Shown here: in pieces, positions 1 through 6,971 of the stretch
How positions within the stretch are numbered: position 1 is the first letter of the stretch
Layout: each line of letters starts with the position of its first letter
Source: CBDULX01 sp965368175
Lineage (GTDB): Bacteria; Pseudomonadota; Gammaproteobacteria; SZUA-229
Assembly (NCBI GenBank): GCA_965368175.1
Contig: CBDULX010000039.1
Coordinates: 1-17,510 of the forward strand
DNA: 17,510 nt
Direction: 5' to 3'
Translations under genes and position numbers: made by a program
Notes under the pieces: model-generated
What the model saw: only the letters and a program-made list of their open reading frames with translations
Database searches by the model: none
Told to the model about the DNA's origin: nothing

Positions 1-660
1 ATTCAAACAGGTCATACACCCATCCATCATAATCGATGCCTTGGTATGGCACTTGCCACACAACTGGGCACCTTCGGGGAAGTCGCTGCAGGTGTCATCG
101 TCGCAGTTTTCGAGTTTATTGTTGGCTTCAAATTCGGCACGTTTCGCATCGACCAGTTTCTGCTGGTGTTCATCCAGGCCTTCCTTTTTCAGGAAGCCGG
201 TCATTCTCATGTGTGATTCGATGGCATCGCCGATTTCGGCGACCAGTGAGGGCATGAACTTGCCGCCTTTCTTGAAGTAGCCACCCTGTGGGTCAAACAC
301 GGATTTGAGCTCTTCCACCAGAAAACAGACGTCGCCACCTTTACGGAATACCGCGGAGATAACGCGGGTGAGGGCGACCACCCACTGGAAGTGGTCCATG
401 TTTTTCGAGTTGATGAACACTTCGTAAGGCTGGCGGGTTTCGTGATCGGTGCCATGGTTCAGTACCACGTCGTTGATGGTGACGTAGAGGGCATGGTCCG
501 ATAACGGGGTTTTGATTTTATAGGTTGAACCCAGCAGCATTTCCGGACGCTCTACATTTTCATGCATGTGCTCACGTTCTGGAACCGCGGGTGTCTTGTT
601 TTCTTCTTCATCTTTGACAACCTTAAAAGCGACGATTTTTTGGTCTATTTTGGTAGCCAT
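1..660 (-). CDS. nrdJb: NrdJb, C-terminal subunit of split class II ribonucleotide reductase (partial)
   Basis: This is the second polypeptide of the adenosylcobalamin-dependent ribonucleotide reductase. The frame opens at ATG 660 and has 220 codons with no stop before the window edge, so the C-terminus is missing. Residues about 45-150 (GSTYKIKTPLSDHALYVTIN onward) look like the TSCPD domain found in NrdJb proteins and at the C-terminus of unsplit NrdJ. Near the end are two CxxC pairs (C201/C204 and C215/C218), forming a zinc-ribbon-like region as expected for this subunit. An AGGA ribosome binding site lies 9 nt upstream of the ATG. It follows nrdJa on the same strand after a 213-nt gap holding an inverted-repeat element. 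In Pseudomonas aeruginosa the class II enzyme is split in the same order. Identification rests on the domain, the neighbour and the CxxC pairs. Confidence 0.88.
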   Translation of the reverse strand, partial: MATKIDQKIVAFKVVKDEEENKTPAVPEREHMHENVERPEMLLGSTYKIKTPLSDHALYVTINDVVLNHGTDHETRQPYEVFINSKNMDHFQWVVALTRVISAVFRKGGDVCFLVEELKSVFDPQGGYFKKGGKFMPSLVAEIGDAIESHMRMTGFLKKEGLDEHQQKLVDAKRAEFEANNKLENCDDDTCSDFPEGAQLCGKCHTKASIMMDGCMTCLN

Positions 661-710
661 GGGTTTATCCTGTTTTGCTGTATTCATGTTTGTATTTGCC
701 ACTGATTATG

Positions 711-861
711 TTTGCCACAGAGACGCAGAGTACACAGAGAATTTCTTAGTTAAAAGCCATCTATAGTGTTTATATTACTGCGTCTTTTCATATTATTAAT
801 ATTAATAGTTTTATCAATCATTACAGATCCCTCTGTGTTCTCAGTGCCTCCGTGGCAATCT
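711..861. repeat. CACAGAG inverted-repeat element, copy 1
   Basis: The left arm at 711-741 begins TTTGCCACAGAGACGCAGAG. The right arm at 831-860 ends in its imperfect complement (CTCTGTGTTCTCAGTGCCTC then CGTGGCAAT). About 90 nt of AT-rich sequence separates them. The same arms recur at 12682-12779 and 16131-16230 with unrelated centres. It contains no gene and lies between nrdJa and nrdJb. As RNA it would fold into a long imperfect hairpin. Confidence 0.85.
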
Positions 862-873
862 TTTAATGTGCTT

Positions 874-3027
874 TTAAAACTTACCGTAGTAGCCTTCTTT
901 CAGGGCATCGAACAGATTGGCGGCGGTGTGAATCTCGCCGTCGTATTCAATTTCTTCATTACCCTTGAGTTCAACTACGCTGCCATCTTCCAGGGTGAAC
1001 CGGTAGGTGGTGTTGGCCAGGTCCTGATCTTTAACCAGTACCCCCTGGAATACCTCGGGGTTGAAGCGGAAGGTAGTGCAACCTTTCAGTCCCTTATCAT
1101 AGGCATATTCATAAATATGCTTGAAGTCTTCAAACGGATAGTCTGTGGGTACATTGGCGGTTTTTGAAATGGAGGAGTCGATCCATTTTTGTGCCGCGGC
1201 CTGGATGTCGACATGCTGTGTCGGTGTAACCTCATCGGAGGCGATGAAATAATCCGGCAGTTTGTATTTTTCATCGTCACTGAAGGGCAGGGCTTCAGGG
1301 TTGATCATGGAACGATAGGCCAGCAGCTCGAATGAAAATACGTCTACTTTTTCTTTGGATTTTTTACCTTCACGGATCACATTACGTGAATAGTGGTGGG
1401 CAAAACTGGGTTCGATGCCATTGCTGGCATTATTGGCCAGTGACAGGGAAATAGTGCCGGTGGGTGCAATCGAGCTGTGGTGAGTAAAGCGACTGCCATG
1501 CTCAACCAGTTGTTCAATCAGTTCAGGGTCTTCCTGCGCAATTTGCTGCATATATCGGCTGTAGCGAGCGTGCAGTATTTTACCACTGATGCTGTCGCCT
1601 GCCTTATAACCATCTTCTATCATTTCCGGACGTTTATAGAGCATCGCCGGGGTCACGGTATAGTCCTGCTCAAGGGCCGGTGCGGTGCCTTTTTCTTTGG
1701 CCAGTTCGAGACCGGTGCGCCAGCCTTCCAGAGCCAGTTCTTTGCTCACCTGATCGGTGAATGCCAGGGATTTTTCTGAGCCGTATTTAATGCCCAGCAT
1801 GGTGAGGGTAGAACCCAGACCCAGATAGCCCATGCCATGCCGGCGTTTGCTGGTAATTTCCTTGCGCTGTTGTTCCAGCGGCAGACCATTAATTTCCACC
1901 ACGTTGTCCAGCATACGGGTGAAAATGGCTACGGTTTTACGGTAGTTTTCCCAGTCGAAGCTGGCTTTTTTGGTAAAAGGATTGAGCACGAAACGGGTCA
2001 GGTTGACCGAACCCAGCAGACAGCTGCCGTAAGGGGGCAGGGGTTGTTCACCGCAGGGATTGGTGGCACGAATGGTTTCGCAGAACCAGTTGTTGTTCAT
2101 CTCATTGACCTTGTCGATGAGGATGAAACCCGGTTCGGCATAATCGTAAGTGGAGGCCATGATGCTGTCCCACAGACGACGGGCAGGCACAGTACGGCTG
2201 ATGCGGCAGGCGGTATGGCCGGCATCGTTGCTGATATAATCGCCTTTTACCGGCCAGTCTCGCCAGATCACTTTACTGGTATCATTCAGGTCCAGATTTT
2301 CCTGCGCACATTCCCTGTTAGTAACAGGGAAGGCCAGGGGCCAGTCTTTATCGGCTTTTACTGCTTCCACGAAATCGGTGGTGATCAGCAACGACAGATT
2401 AAACTGGCGTAAACGACCGTCTTCCCGTTTGGCCCGGATGAAATCGAATACATCGGGATGGCCGACATCGAAGGTGGCCATCTGCGCGCCACGACGGCCA
2501 CCGGCTGAAGACACGGTGAAACACATCTTGTCGTATATATCCATGAAGGACAAAGGCCCTGAAGTATAGGCACCGGCGCCGGAGACGTAACCGCCTTTGG
2601 GACGCAGGGTAGAGAATTCATAGCCAATACCGCAACCGGCTTTCAGGGTGAGTCCGGCTTCGTGGACTTTTTCCAGAATGCCGTTCATGGAGTCTTCTAT
2701 GGTGCCAGAGACCGTACAGTTGATGGTGGATGTGGCGGGTTTATGTTCCAGCGCCCCGGCATTGGAGATGATACGACCGGCCGGTATGGCGCCGTGGCGC
2801 AGGGCCCAGAGAAACTTTTCATGCCACTCTTTTCTGAGTTTGGCGGTGGTTTCAACGTCAGACAGGGCTTTGGCCACACGCTCATAGGTTTCATCGATGG
2901 TATTATCAACCAGTGAGCCATCTTTGGCTTTCAGTCGGTATTTGGTATCCCAGATGTCCATGGAGGCATCTTGAAAAGGCACTTCATTGACGTTGTTTGG
3001 TATAGCATGCAGTTGCGGTGCAGACAT
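874..3027 (-). CDS. nrdJa: NrdJa, catalytic subunit of class II (B12-dependent) ribonucleotide reductase
   Basis: It reduces ribonucleotides to deoxyribonucleotides using adenosylcobalamin as radical generator, without needing oxygen. The 717-aa product carries the class II/I catalytic core. C104 lies in TINCTVSG. The active-site loop NPCGEQPLPPYGSC at 323-336 supplies the radical triad N323, C325 and E327 and the second redox cysteine C336. A nucleotide phosphate-binding loop, APTGTISLSLANNASNG, lies at 521-537. The protein ends soon after the barrel without the zinc-ribbon tail of unsplit NrdJ; that part is in the downstream nrdJb frame. ATG 3027 is preceded by an AAGGA site 8 nt away. The NrdR-like boxes at 3122-3173 suggest repression when (d)ATP is plentiful. 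No cobalamin riboswitch is visible in the leader. Confidence 0.95.
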   Translation of the reverse strand: MSAPQLHAIPNNVNEVPFQDASMDIWDTKYRLKAKDGSLVDNTIDETYERVAKALSDVETTAKLRKEWHEKFLWALRHGAIPAGRIISNAGALEHKPATSTINCTVSGTIEDSMNGILEKVHEAGLTLKAGCGIGYEFSTLRPKGGYVSGAGAYTSGPLSFMDIYDKMCFTVSSAGGRRGAQMATFDVGHPDVFDFIRAKREDGRLRQFNLSLLITTDFVEAVKADKDWPLAFPVTNRECAQENLDLNDTSKVIWRDWPVKGDYISNDAGHTACRISRTVPARRLWDSIMASTYDYAEPGFILIDKVNEMNNNWFCETIRATNPCGEQPLPPYGSCLLGSVNLTRFVLNPFTKKASFDWENYRKTVAIFTRMLDNVVEINGLPLEQQRKEITSKRRHGMGYLGLGSTLTMLGIKYGSEKSLAFTDQVSKELALEGWRTGLELAKEKGTAPALEQDYTVTPAMLYKRPEMIEDGYKAGDSISGKILHARYSRYMQQIAQEDPELIEQLVEHGSRFTHHSSIAPTGTISLSLANNASNGIEPSFAHHYSRNVIREGKKSKEKVDVFSFELLAYRSMINPEALPFSDDEKYKLPDYFIASDEVTPTQHVDIQAAAQKWIDSSISKTANVPTDYPFEDFKHIYEYAYDKGLKGCTTFRFNPEVFQGVLVKDQDLANTTYRFTLEDGSVVELKGNEEIEYDGEIHTAANLFDALKEGYYGKF

Positions 3028-3121
3028 TTTTGGGGTCCTTCTTATTTATTCGTTTTTATAAAAAATATGCTGTAAACGGTGTTTATGGCCAAACATTAGT
3101 CTTAAAACATTAGTGTTTGAT

Positions 3122-3137
3122 TATGCTTATATAGTGG
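3122..3137 (-). promoter_or_regulatory. Second NrdR-like box overlapping the nrdJa promoter region
   Basis: Read on the minus strand this begins CCACTATATA, matching 9 of the first 10 positions of the NrdR consensus; its other half is degenerate. Its centre is 32 bp, about three helical turns, from the centre of the 24-bp palindrome. That is the paired spacing known for NrdR sites. TATATA in this box could serve as the -10 of the nrdJ promoter, though I see no convincing -35. Confidence 0.45.
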
Positions 3138-3149
3138 TTATGCGAGTAA

Positions 3150-3173
3150 AATACCACAACATGTTGTGGTATT
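3150..3173. promoter_or_regulatory. 24-bp perfect palindrome, probable NrdR box
   Basis: A perfect inverted repeat with centre at 3161/3162. The inner 16 bp, CCACAACATGTTGTGG (3154-3169), match the NrdR consensus ACACWATATATWGTGT at 12 of 16 positions, and the outer bases extend the symmetry to 24 bp. It lies 123-146 nt upstream of the nrdJa start. NrdR is the ATP-cone repressor of ribonucleotide reductase genes. The match is by eye; a different palindrome-binding regulator remains possible. Confidence 0.6.
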
Positions 3174-3354
3174 GGAAGTGGGTGATGCATATTATTTTCA
3201 CTATGAGCCGCAAACCCCGATGATATGGGCATTACACCCTGTAAAAAAATTTACCGGCAAATACCCAGAGTTAAAAAAACCACTCACTGGCGATATTGAT
3301 TTCGGACACATGGGTAATCTGGGGAAAATAATCTGCCATCGCGTTGCTTTATAG
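3166..3354 (+). CDS. Possible small hypothetical protein (62 aa)
   Basis: An open frame in the gap between the divergent nrdJa and phoB genes. Possible starts are GTG 3166, TTG 3172 or GTG 3178; no ATG or good ribosome binding site precedes them, and the first lies inside the palindrome. The predicted protein is soluble, with a composition that looks protein-like (GDAYYFHYEPQTPMIWALHP near the start, DIDFGHMGNLG near the end), so it may be a real small gene or the tail of a decayed one. I do not recognise a family. The frame is open only from 3121, so a longer intact ancestor is not visible here. A chance frame is a serious alternative. Confidence 0.3.
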   Translation: MVLEVGDAYYFHYEPQTPMIWALHPVKKFTGKYPELKKPLTGDIDFGHMGNLGKIICHRVAL

Positions 3355-3426
3355 CCTGGCTGCCTGTGGCCGGTTTTGTGAGGGCAATTTCTATCAATGG
3401 TGTCTGAATTGCTGTTTATGGCTGAA

Positions 3427-3460
3427 TTGTCATAAAGCTGTCATGAATTCGTAATCTAAT
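3427..3460 (+). promoter_or_regulatory. Pho box and promoter of phoB
   Basis: TTGTCATAAAGCTGTCAT (3427-3444) is a two-half-site Pho box: 7-mers TTGTCAT and CTGTCAT separated by AAAG, giving an 11-bp period. Exactly 10 nt later lies a -10-like TCTAAT (3455-3460), the usual arrangement where the PhoB site replaces the -35. It implies autoregulation of phoBR under phosphate limitation. Confidence 0.85.
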
Positions 3461-3494
3461 AGCTGGTGTCATAAATACATGAGATCATATTTCA

Positions 3495-4181
3495 ATGAGT
3501 TCTAAAACAGTTCTACTGGTTGAGGATGACCGGGATATTCGCGATATGCTGGTGTTTTCACTTCAGCGGGCTGGCTATGCCGTGATAGAAACGGAAGATG
3601 CAGAGCAGGCCCTGGATAAGCTGGGCGGCGTATTACCCGATATCATGCTGGTAGACTGGATGCTTCCCGGAATGAATGGTCCGGATCTGGTCCGAAGAAT
3701 TCGCAGAGATCAACTGGTGCAGAATGTGCCGGTCATTATGCTCACTGCACGGGGAGAAGAGGCGGATAAATTACAGGGGTTTGATACGGGTATAGATGAC
3801 TATCTCACCAAGCCATTTTCACCCAGGGAACTGCTGGCACGGATGAAAGCGCTGCTTAGACGCAGCGGCAATGACGAAGATGAGTCTATTCAGGTTAAAA
3901 ACCTGACTCTGGATATTAAGGCCCATCGCTTGAGCGTTGCCGATGAATCTGTTCAAATAGGCCCAACGGAATTCAAGCTGCTGGAGTTTTTTATGAAACA
4001 CCAGGATCGCGCATATAGCCGCGAACAGCTGCTGGATCTGGTGTGGGGGCGAAATGTTTATGTTGAGGAACGTACCGTTGATGTACATATCCTGCGACTG
4101 CGTAAATTACTGTCTCCGTTCGGCTATGATAAGTTTGTACAAACGGTTCGTGGTTCCGGCTATCGCTTTTCCACTAAATAG
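3495..4181 (+). CDS. phoB: PhoB, phosphate regulon response regulator
   Basis: A transcription activator of phosphate-starvation genes. The 228-aa protein has the standard OmpR/PhoB layout. The N-terminal receiver domain (about 1-120) has the acidic pair D11/D12, phospho-acceptor D54 in MLVDWMLPGMNG, T84 and K106 of the KPF motif. The C-terminal winged helix (about 130-228) contains PTEFKLLEFF and RTVDVHILRLRKLL. Phosphorylation by PhoR is expected to allow dimer binding to direct repeats such as those before phoB, pstS and pstC in this window. The only spacer before phoR is 31 nt, so the two are co-transcribed. ATG 3495 has a weak ribosome binding site but fits the family N-terminus. Confidence 0.97.
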   Translation: MSSKTVLLVEDDRDIRDMLVFSLQRAGYAVIETEDAEQALDKLGGVLPDIMLVDWMLPGMNGPDLVRRIRRDQLVQNVPVIMLTARGEEADKLQGFDTGIDDYLTKPFSPRELLARMKALLRRSGNDEDESIQVKNLTLDIKAHRLSVADESVQIGPTEFKLLEFFMKHQDRAYSREQLLDLVWGRNVYVEERTVDVHILRLRKLLSPFGYDKFVQTVRGSGYRFSTK

Positions 4182-4212
4182 GTCTTTGCTTTAACAACAG
4201 AGGTAATGCTCA

Positions 4213-5547
4213 ATGCCCCAATTCTGGAGCAGCGAATTCTGGCGTATTGCCCTGAATGTAGCGGGTTTCTGGCTACTGGGCCTGATACTGGGATTTCCTG
4301 TATGGGGAATTGTCGTTGGGCTGCTCAGCTATCTGTTTTTACTGTCCAGGCGCTTCGTCAAGTTTGCCCAATGGGTTAATCAGGGTCTGAGTGAGCCCGA
4401 CGAGTTCGGGGGGATTTTCGAAGAGCTGTCCTTCCGTATCTACCGAATACGAACCCGAAGCCGAAAGCGTAAAAAGAAATTATCGGAACTGCTGCGACGC
4501 TGGCAGGACTCCTCCGGTGCGTTGCCAGACGCAACAGTGGTTATATCCCCGGACGGCCACATTGTCTGGTTCAATCAAACCGCTTCATCCATGCTGGGTC
4601 TTAAACAATCGGATCAGGGTCAGCATATTGGTAACCTTATCCGTACTCCCCAGTTTATCCATTATATTTCCCTGGGTGATTATAGTGAACCTCTCGAAAT
4701 AGCTTCACCGCTGGATAACACTAAAATCCTGAGCATACGAGTCACGCCTTATGGTGGTCAGCAGCGTTTGCTGATGATCAGTGATGTGACTCATATCCAG
4801 CGTCTGATGACCATGCGCCGTGATTTTATCGCCAATGTTTCCCATGAACTGAGAACTCCGCTGACCGTTATCATGGGCTATCTGGAAACCCTGAAAGATG
4901 ATAAGGCGTTTGATGAGTCATTGCTTCGTGAGTATCTCGGGAAAATTGAAATACCTGCCTATCGTATGAAAACCCTGGTAGAAGATCTGCTGATGTTATC
5001 CAAACTGGATACCGGGACACCCAGCACACCGGAGTCCAGTTCAGTGATTAATATTGCATCAATGGTGAAGAATATTTATGCAGAAGCTGAGCAAATCAGC
5101 AAGGGACGTCATCGCATCCATATTCAAGTTGATGAAGCTATTCGACTTAAGGGTATAGAAAAAGAAATTTACAGTGCTTTTACCAACCTGGTGACTAATG
5201 CCATACGTTATACGCCCGAGAATGGTGAAATTACTCTGTCATGGTCTGCTTTTGGTGATGCCGCACGATTCTGTGTGAAAGATACAGGTACAGGCATTGC
5301 CGTTGAGCACATACCTCGATTAACCGAGCGATTTTATCGTATCGATGTGGGGCGTTCTCGTTCTGCCGGTGGCACTGGCCTTGGGCTGGCCATTGTTAAG
5401 CAGGTGTTGCGGCGCCATGATGCTGAGTTTCAGGTTAATACCCAGAAAGGCAGGGGCTCCGAATTCTGCTGTCAGTTTCCCCAGGCCAGAGTGGTGTTCG
5501 ATAGCGGCCAGAATGCCCAGTCGACTCGCGCAATATCAAATATGTAA
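4213..5547 (+). CDS. phoR: PhoR, phosphate regulon sensor histidine kinase
   Basis: A membrane histidine kinase that phosphorylates PhoB when phosphate is scarce and dephosphorylates it in excess. In the 444-aa protein a hydrophobic stretch at about 13-46 forms the membrane anchor with no sizeable periplasmic sensor, as usual for PhoR. A basic linker (RTRSRKRKKK, 80-89) leads to a PAS domain at about 98-195. The dimerisation domain has the phospho-acceptor H211 in NVSHELRTPLT. The ATPase domain shows the N box (N325 and N329 in NLVTNAIRYTP), G1 box DTGTGI (357-362) and G2 box GTGLGLAI (387-394). A GAGGT ribosome binding site precedes ATG 4213. Signal input is expected from PstSCAB and PhoU, encoded just downstream. 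Confidence 0.97.
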   Translation: MPQFWSSEFWRIALNVAGFWLLGLILGFPVWGIVVGLLSYLFLLSRRFVKFAQWVNQGLSEPDEFGGIFEELSFRIYRIRTRSRKRKKKLSELLRRWQDSSGALPDATVVISPDGHIVWFNQTASSMLGLKQSDQGQHIGNLIRTPQFIHYISLGDYSEPLEIASPLDNTKILSIRVTPYGGQQRLLMISDVTHIQRLMTMRRDFIANVSHELRTPLTVIMGYLETLKDDKAFDESLLREYLGKIEIPAYRMKTLVEDLLMLSKLDTGTPSTPESSSVINIASMVKNIYAEAEQISKGRHRIHIQVDEAIRLKGIEKEIYSAFTNLVTNAIRYTPENGEITLSWSAFGDAARFCVKDTGTGIAVEHIPRLTERFYRIDVGRSRSAGGTGLGLAIVKQVLRRHDAEFQVNTQKGRGSEFCCQFPQARVVFDSGQNAQSTRAISNM

Positions 5548-5559
5548 TTAACCGTTCGG

Positions 5560-5599
5560 CATTCATAATTCTGTCATAATTCTGTCGCATACTTCGTCA
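5560..5599 (+). promoter_or_regulatory. Extended Pho box and promoter of pstS
   Basis: Four heptamers repeat every 11 bp: CATTCAT (5560), CTGTCAT (5571), CTGTCGC (5582) and TTCGTCA (5593). The first two are spaced by AATT, as are the second and third. CATACT (5588-5593) lies 10 nt after the CTGTCAT unit and is the likely -10. It overlaps the third and fourth repeats, so PhoB binding there could compete with polymerase or add cooperativity. Confidence 0.78.
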
Positions 5600-5625
5600 C
5601 AGTTAACAAACTGGAGTAAACCTGA

Positions 5626-6612
5626 ATGAACTTTAACCGTATTTTCGCTGCAGCTGCTCTAACAGGCTTTACTGCAGCAGCCACTTTATTCGCAGGCAGT
5701 GTGCATGCGGAAGCCAAAGTTGACCCTGAACTGGGTGATTACAAAGCGGTGAGTGGTGTTTCTGGCAATTTGTCCAGTGTGGGTTCCGACACCCTGGCTA
5801 ACCTGATGACTTTCTGGGCTGAAGAATTCAAACGTCAGTACCCGAATGTGAATATCCAGATTCAGGCGGCCGGCTCTTCTACTGCGCCACCGGCGCTGTC
5901 TGAAGGCACTTCTAATCTGGGGCCAATGAGCCGCAAGATGAAGAGTAAGGAACTGGAATCGTTCGAGAAAAAGCACGGTTACAAACCAATGGCCATTCGT
6001 GTAGCGATTGATGCTCTGGCAGTTTATGTCAATAAAGACAATCCCATTAAAGGTATGTCCATAGCTGATGTTGATGCCGTATTTTCGGCTACCCGTAAAT
6101 GCGGAGCCAAAGCCGACATCACTAACTGGGGTGCCCTGGGCCTGACCGGTTCATGGGAAGACCGCACAATACAGCTCTATGGTCGTAACTCAGTGTCCGG
6201 TACCTACGGCTATTTCAAGAAAAAAGGCCTGTGCAAAGGTGATTTCAAAAACAACGTGAATGAGCAACCTGGTTCAGCGTCGGTGGTACAGTCAGTCGCC
6301 ACATCTCTGAATGGCATTGGATACTCCGGTATTGGTTATAAAACCTCTGGTGTTAAAGCAGTTCCCCTGTCCAGAAAAACTGGGAAGCCTTTCGTTGCTG
6401 CGACCGCTGAGAATGCGATTAATAAAACATACCCACTGTCTCGTTACCTGTATGTTTATGTAAACAAACATCCTAACAAACCTTTACCTCCACTGGAGCG
6501 TGAATTCATCAAGCTGGTACTGTCTAAAATCGGCCAGCAGGTGGTTGTGAAAGATGGCTATATCCCAATACCAAAGAAGGTTGCGGATAAAGAACTGGCT
6601 AAGCTGGACTAA
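5626..6612 (+). CDS. pstS: PstS, periplasmic phosphate-binding protein
   Basis: The high-affinity phosphate receptor of the PstSCAB importer. The 328-aa precursor has a Sec signal peptide (hydrophobic core about 6-25, likely cleavage after VHA at residue 28). Phosphate-binding segments are visible: SVGSDTL (51-57), AAGSSTAPPAL (82-92 region), the MSR motif (101-103) and GRNSVSGTYGYFK (186-198). Two cysteines, C159 and C203, could form a disulfide in the periplasm. A GGAG ribosome binding site lies 9 nt before ATG 5626. It is preceded by a strong Pho box and followed at 20 nt by a terminator, so it is probably transcribed alone at high level, separate from pstCAB-phoU, which has its own Pho box. 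Confidence 0.96.
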   Translation: MNFNRIFAAAALTGFTAAATLFAGSVHAEAKVDPELGDYKAVSGVSGNLSSVGSDTLANLMTFWAEEFKRQYPNVNIQIQAAGSSTAPPALSEGTSNLGPMSRKMKSKELESFEKKHGYKPMAIRVAIDALAVYVNKDNPIKGMSIADVDAVFSATRKCGAKADITNWGALGLTGSWEDRTIQLYGRNSVSGTYGYFKKKGLCKGDFKNNVNEQPGSASVVQSVATSLNGIGYSGIGYKTSGVKAVPLSRKTGKPFVAATAENAINKTYPLSRYLYVYVNKHPNKPLPPLEREFIKLVLSKIGQQVVVKDGYIPIPKKVADKELAKLD

Positions 6613-6632
6613 TTCGTTTCATTTAGCATAAG

Positions 6633-6663
6633 AAGGGGCAGGCTATATGGCTTGCCCTTTTTT
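6633..6663 (+). terminator. Rho-independent terminator after pstS
   Basis: GGGCAGGC pairs with GCTTGCCC (one wobble) around a short loop and is followed by TTTTTT. It lies 20 nt after the pstS stop and limits read-through into pstC, giving more binding protein than permease. Confidence 0.88.
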
Positions 6664-6759
6664 ATGACGGATGTTTTTTTCAGAATTATCTGGCTTTTCA
6701 CTAAAATTAGAAGCTATTTCAGGTGTATAATGCGGCCCAATTCTGATTCAGTTTCAGGT

Positions 6760-6793
6760 TTGTCATAAAATTGTCATAAACCTGTAATAATAT
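6760..6793 (+). promoter_or_regulatory. Pho box and promoter of the pstCAB-phoU operon
   Basis: Three heptamers at 11-bp spacing: TTGTCAT (6760), TTGTCAT (6771) and CTGTAAT (6782), separated by AAAA and AAAC. A weak -10-like TAATAT (6788-6793) starts exactly 10 nt after the second unit; AATAAT at 6804-6809 is an alternative. The predicted transcript has a leader of about 150-170 nt before pstC. Confidence 0.83.
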
Positions 6794-6848
6794 GGCTGGA
6801 CTGAATAATGCAATACAGACAACAAAAACAAGCTGTGTGAATGAATTG

Positions 6849-6971
6849 ATGAGCGAACCAGAGTTAAAGCTACTCCCTGAACTTCCTTGCTGGTTTGTGA
6901 CTGTGGCAACACAAGGCATCCGAAACATACCTTTCTTTAATTGCTGGCTTATACATTCAGGTCCGTTATGA
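6849..6971 (+). CDS. Possible 40-aa leader ORF overlapping pstC by ATGA
   Basis: A short frame starting ATG 6849 (MSEPELKLLPELP...) ends with TGA at 6969-6971, overlapping the pstC ATG at 6968-6970 in an ATGA arrangement typical of translational coupling. The frame is open further up to ATG 6792 (59 aa), but that start lies at or before the predicted transcript start. No strong ribosome binding site is visible before either ATG. The peptide (LPCWFVTVATQG, IPFFNCWLIHSG) is rather hydrophobic and matches nothing I recognise. The overlap may be chance; the case rests on its position in a long Pho-regulated leader. Confidence 0.3.
   Translation: MSEPELKLLPELPCWFVTVATQGIRNIPFFNCWLIHSGPL

Noticed and set aside
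3028..3494. Cobalamin riboswitch before the B12-dependent reductase
   Set aside because: I could not find the conserved B12-box or the surrounding folded core; the leader is short and AT-rich.
6726..6731. Perfect TATAAT upstream of the pstC Pho box
   Set aside because: No -35 at a usable distance, and it lies upstream of the PhoB site, so it is less likely to be the main promoter than the Pho-box-linked -10.
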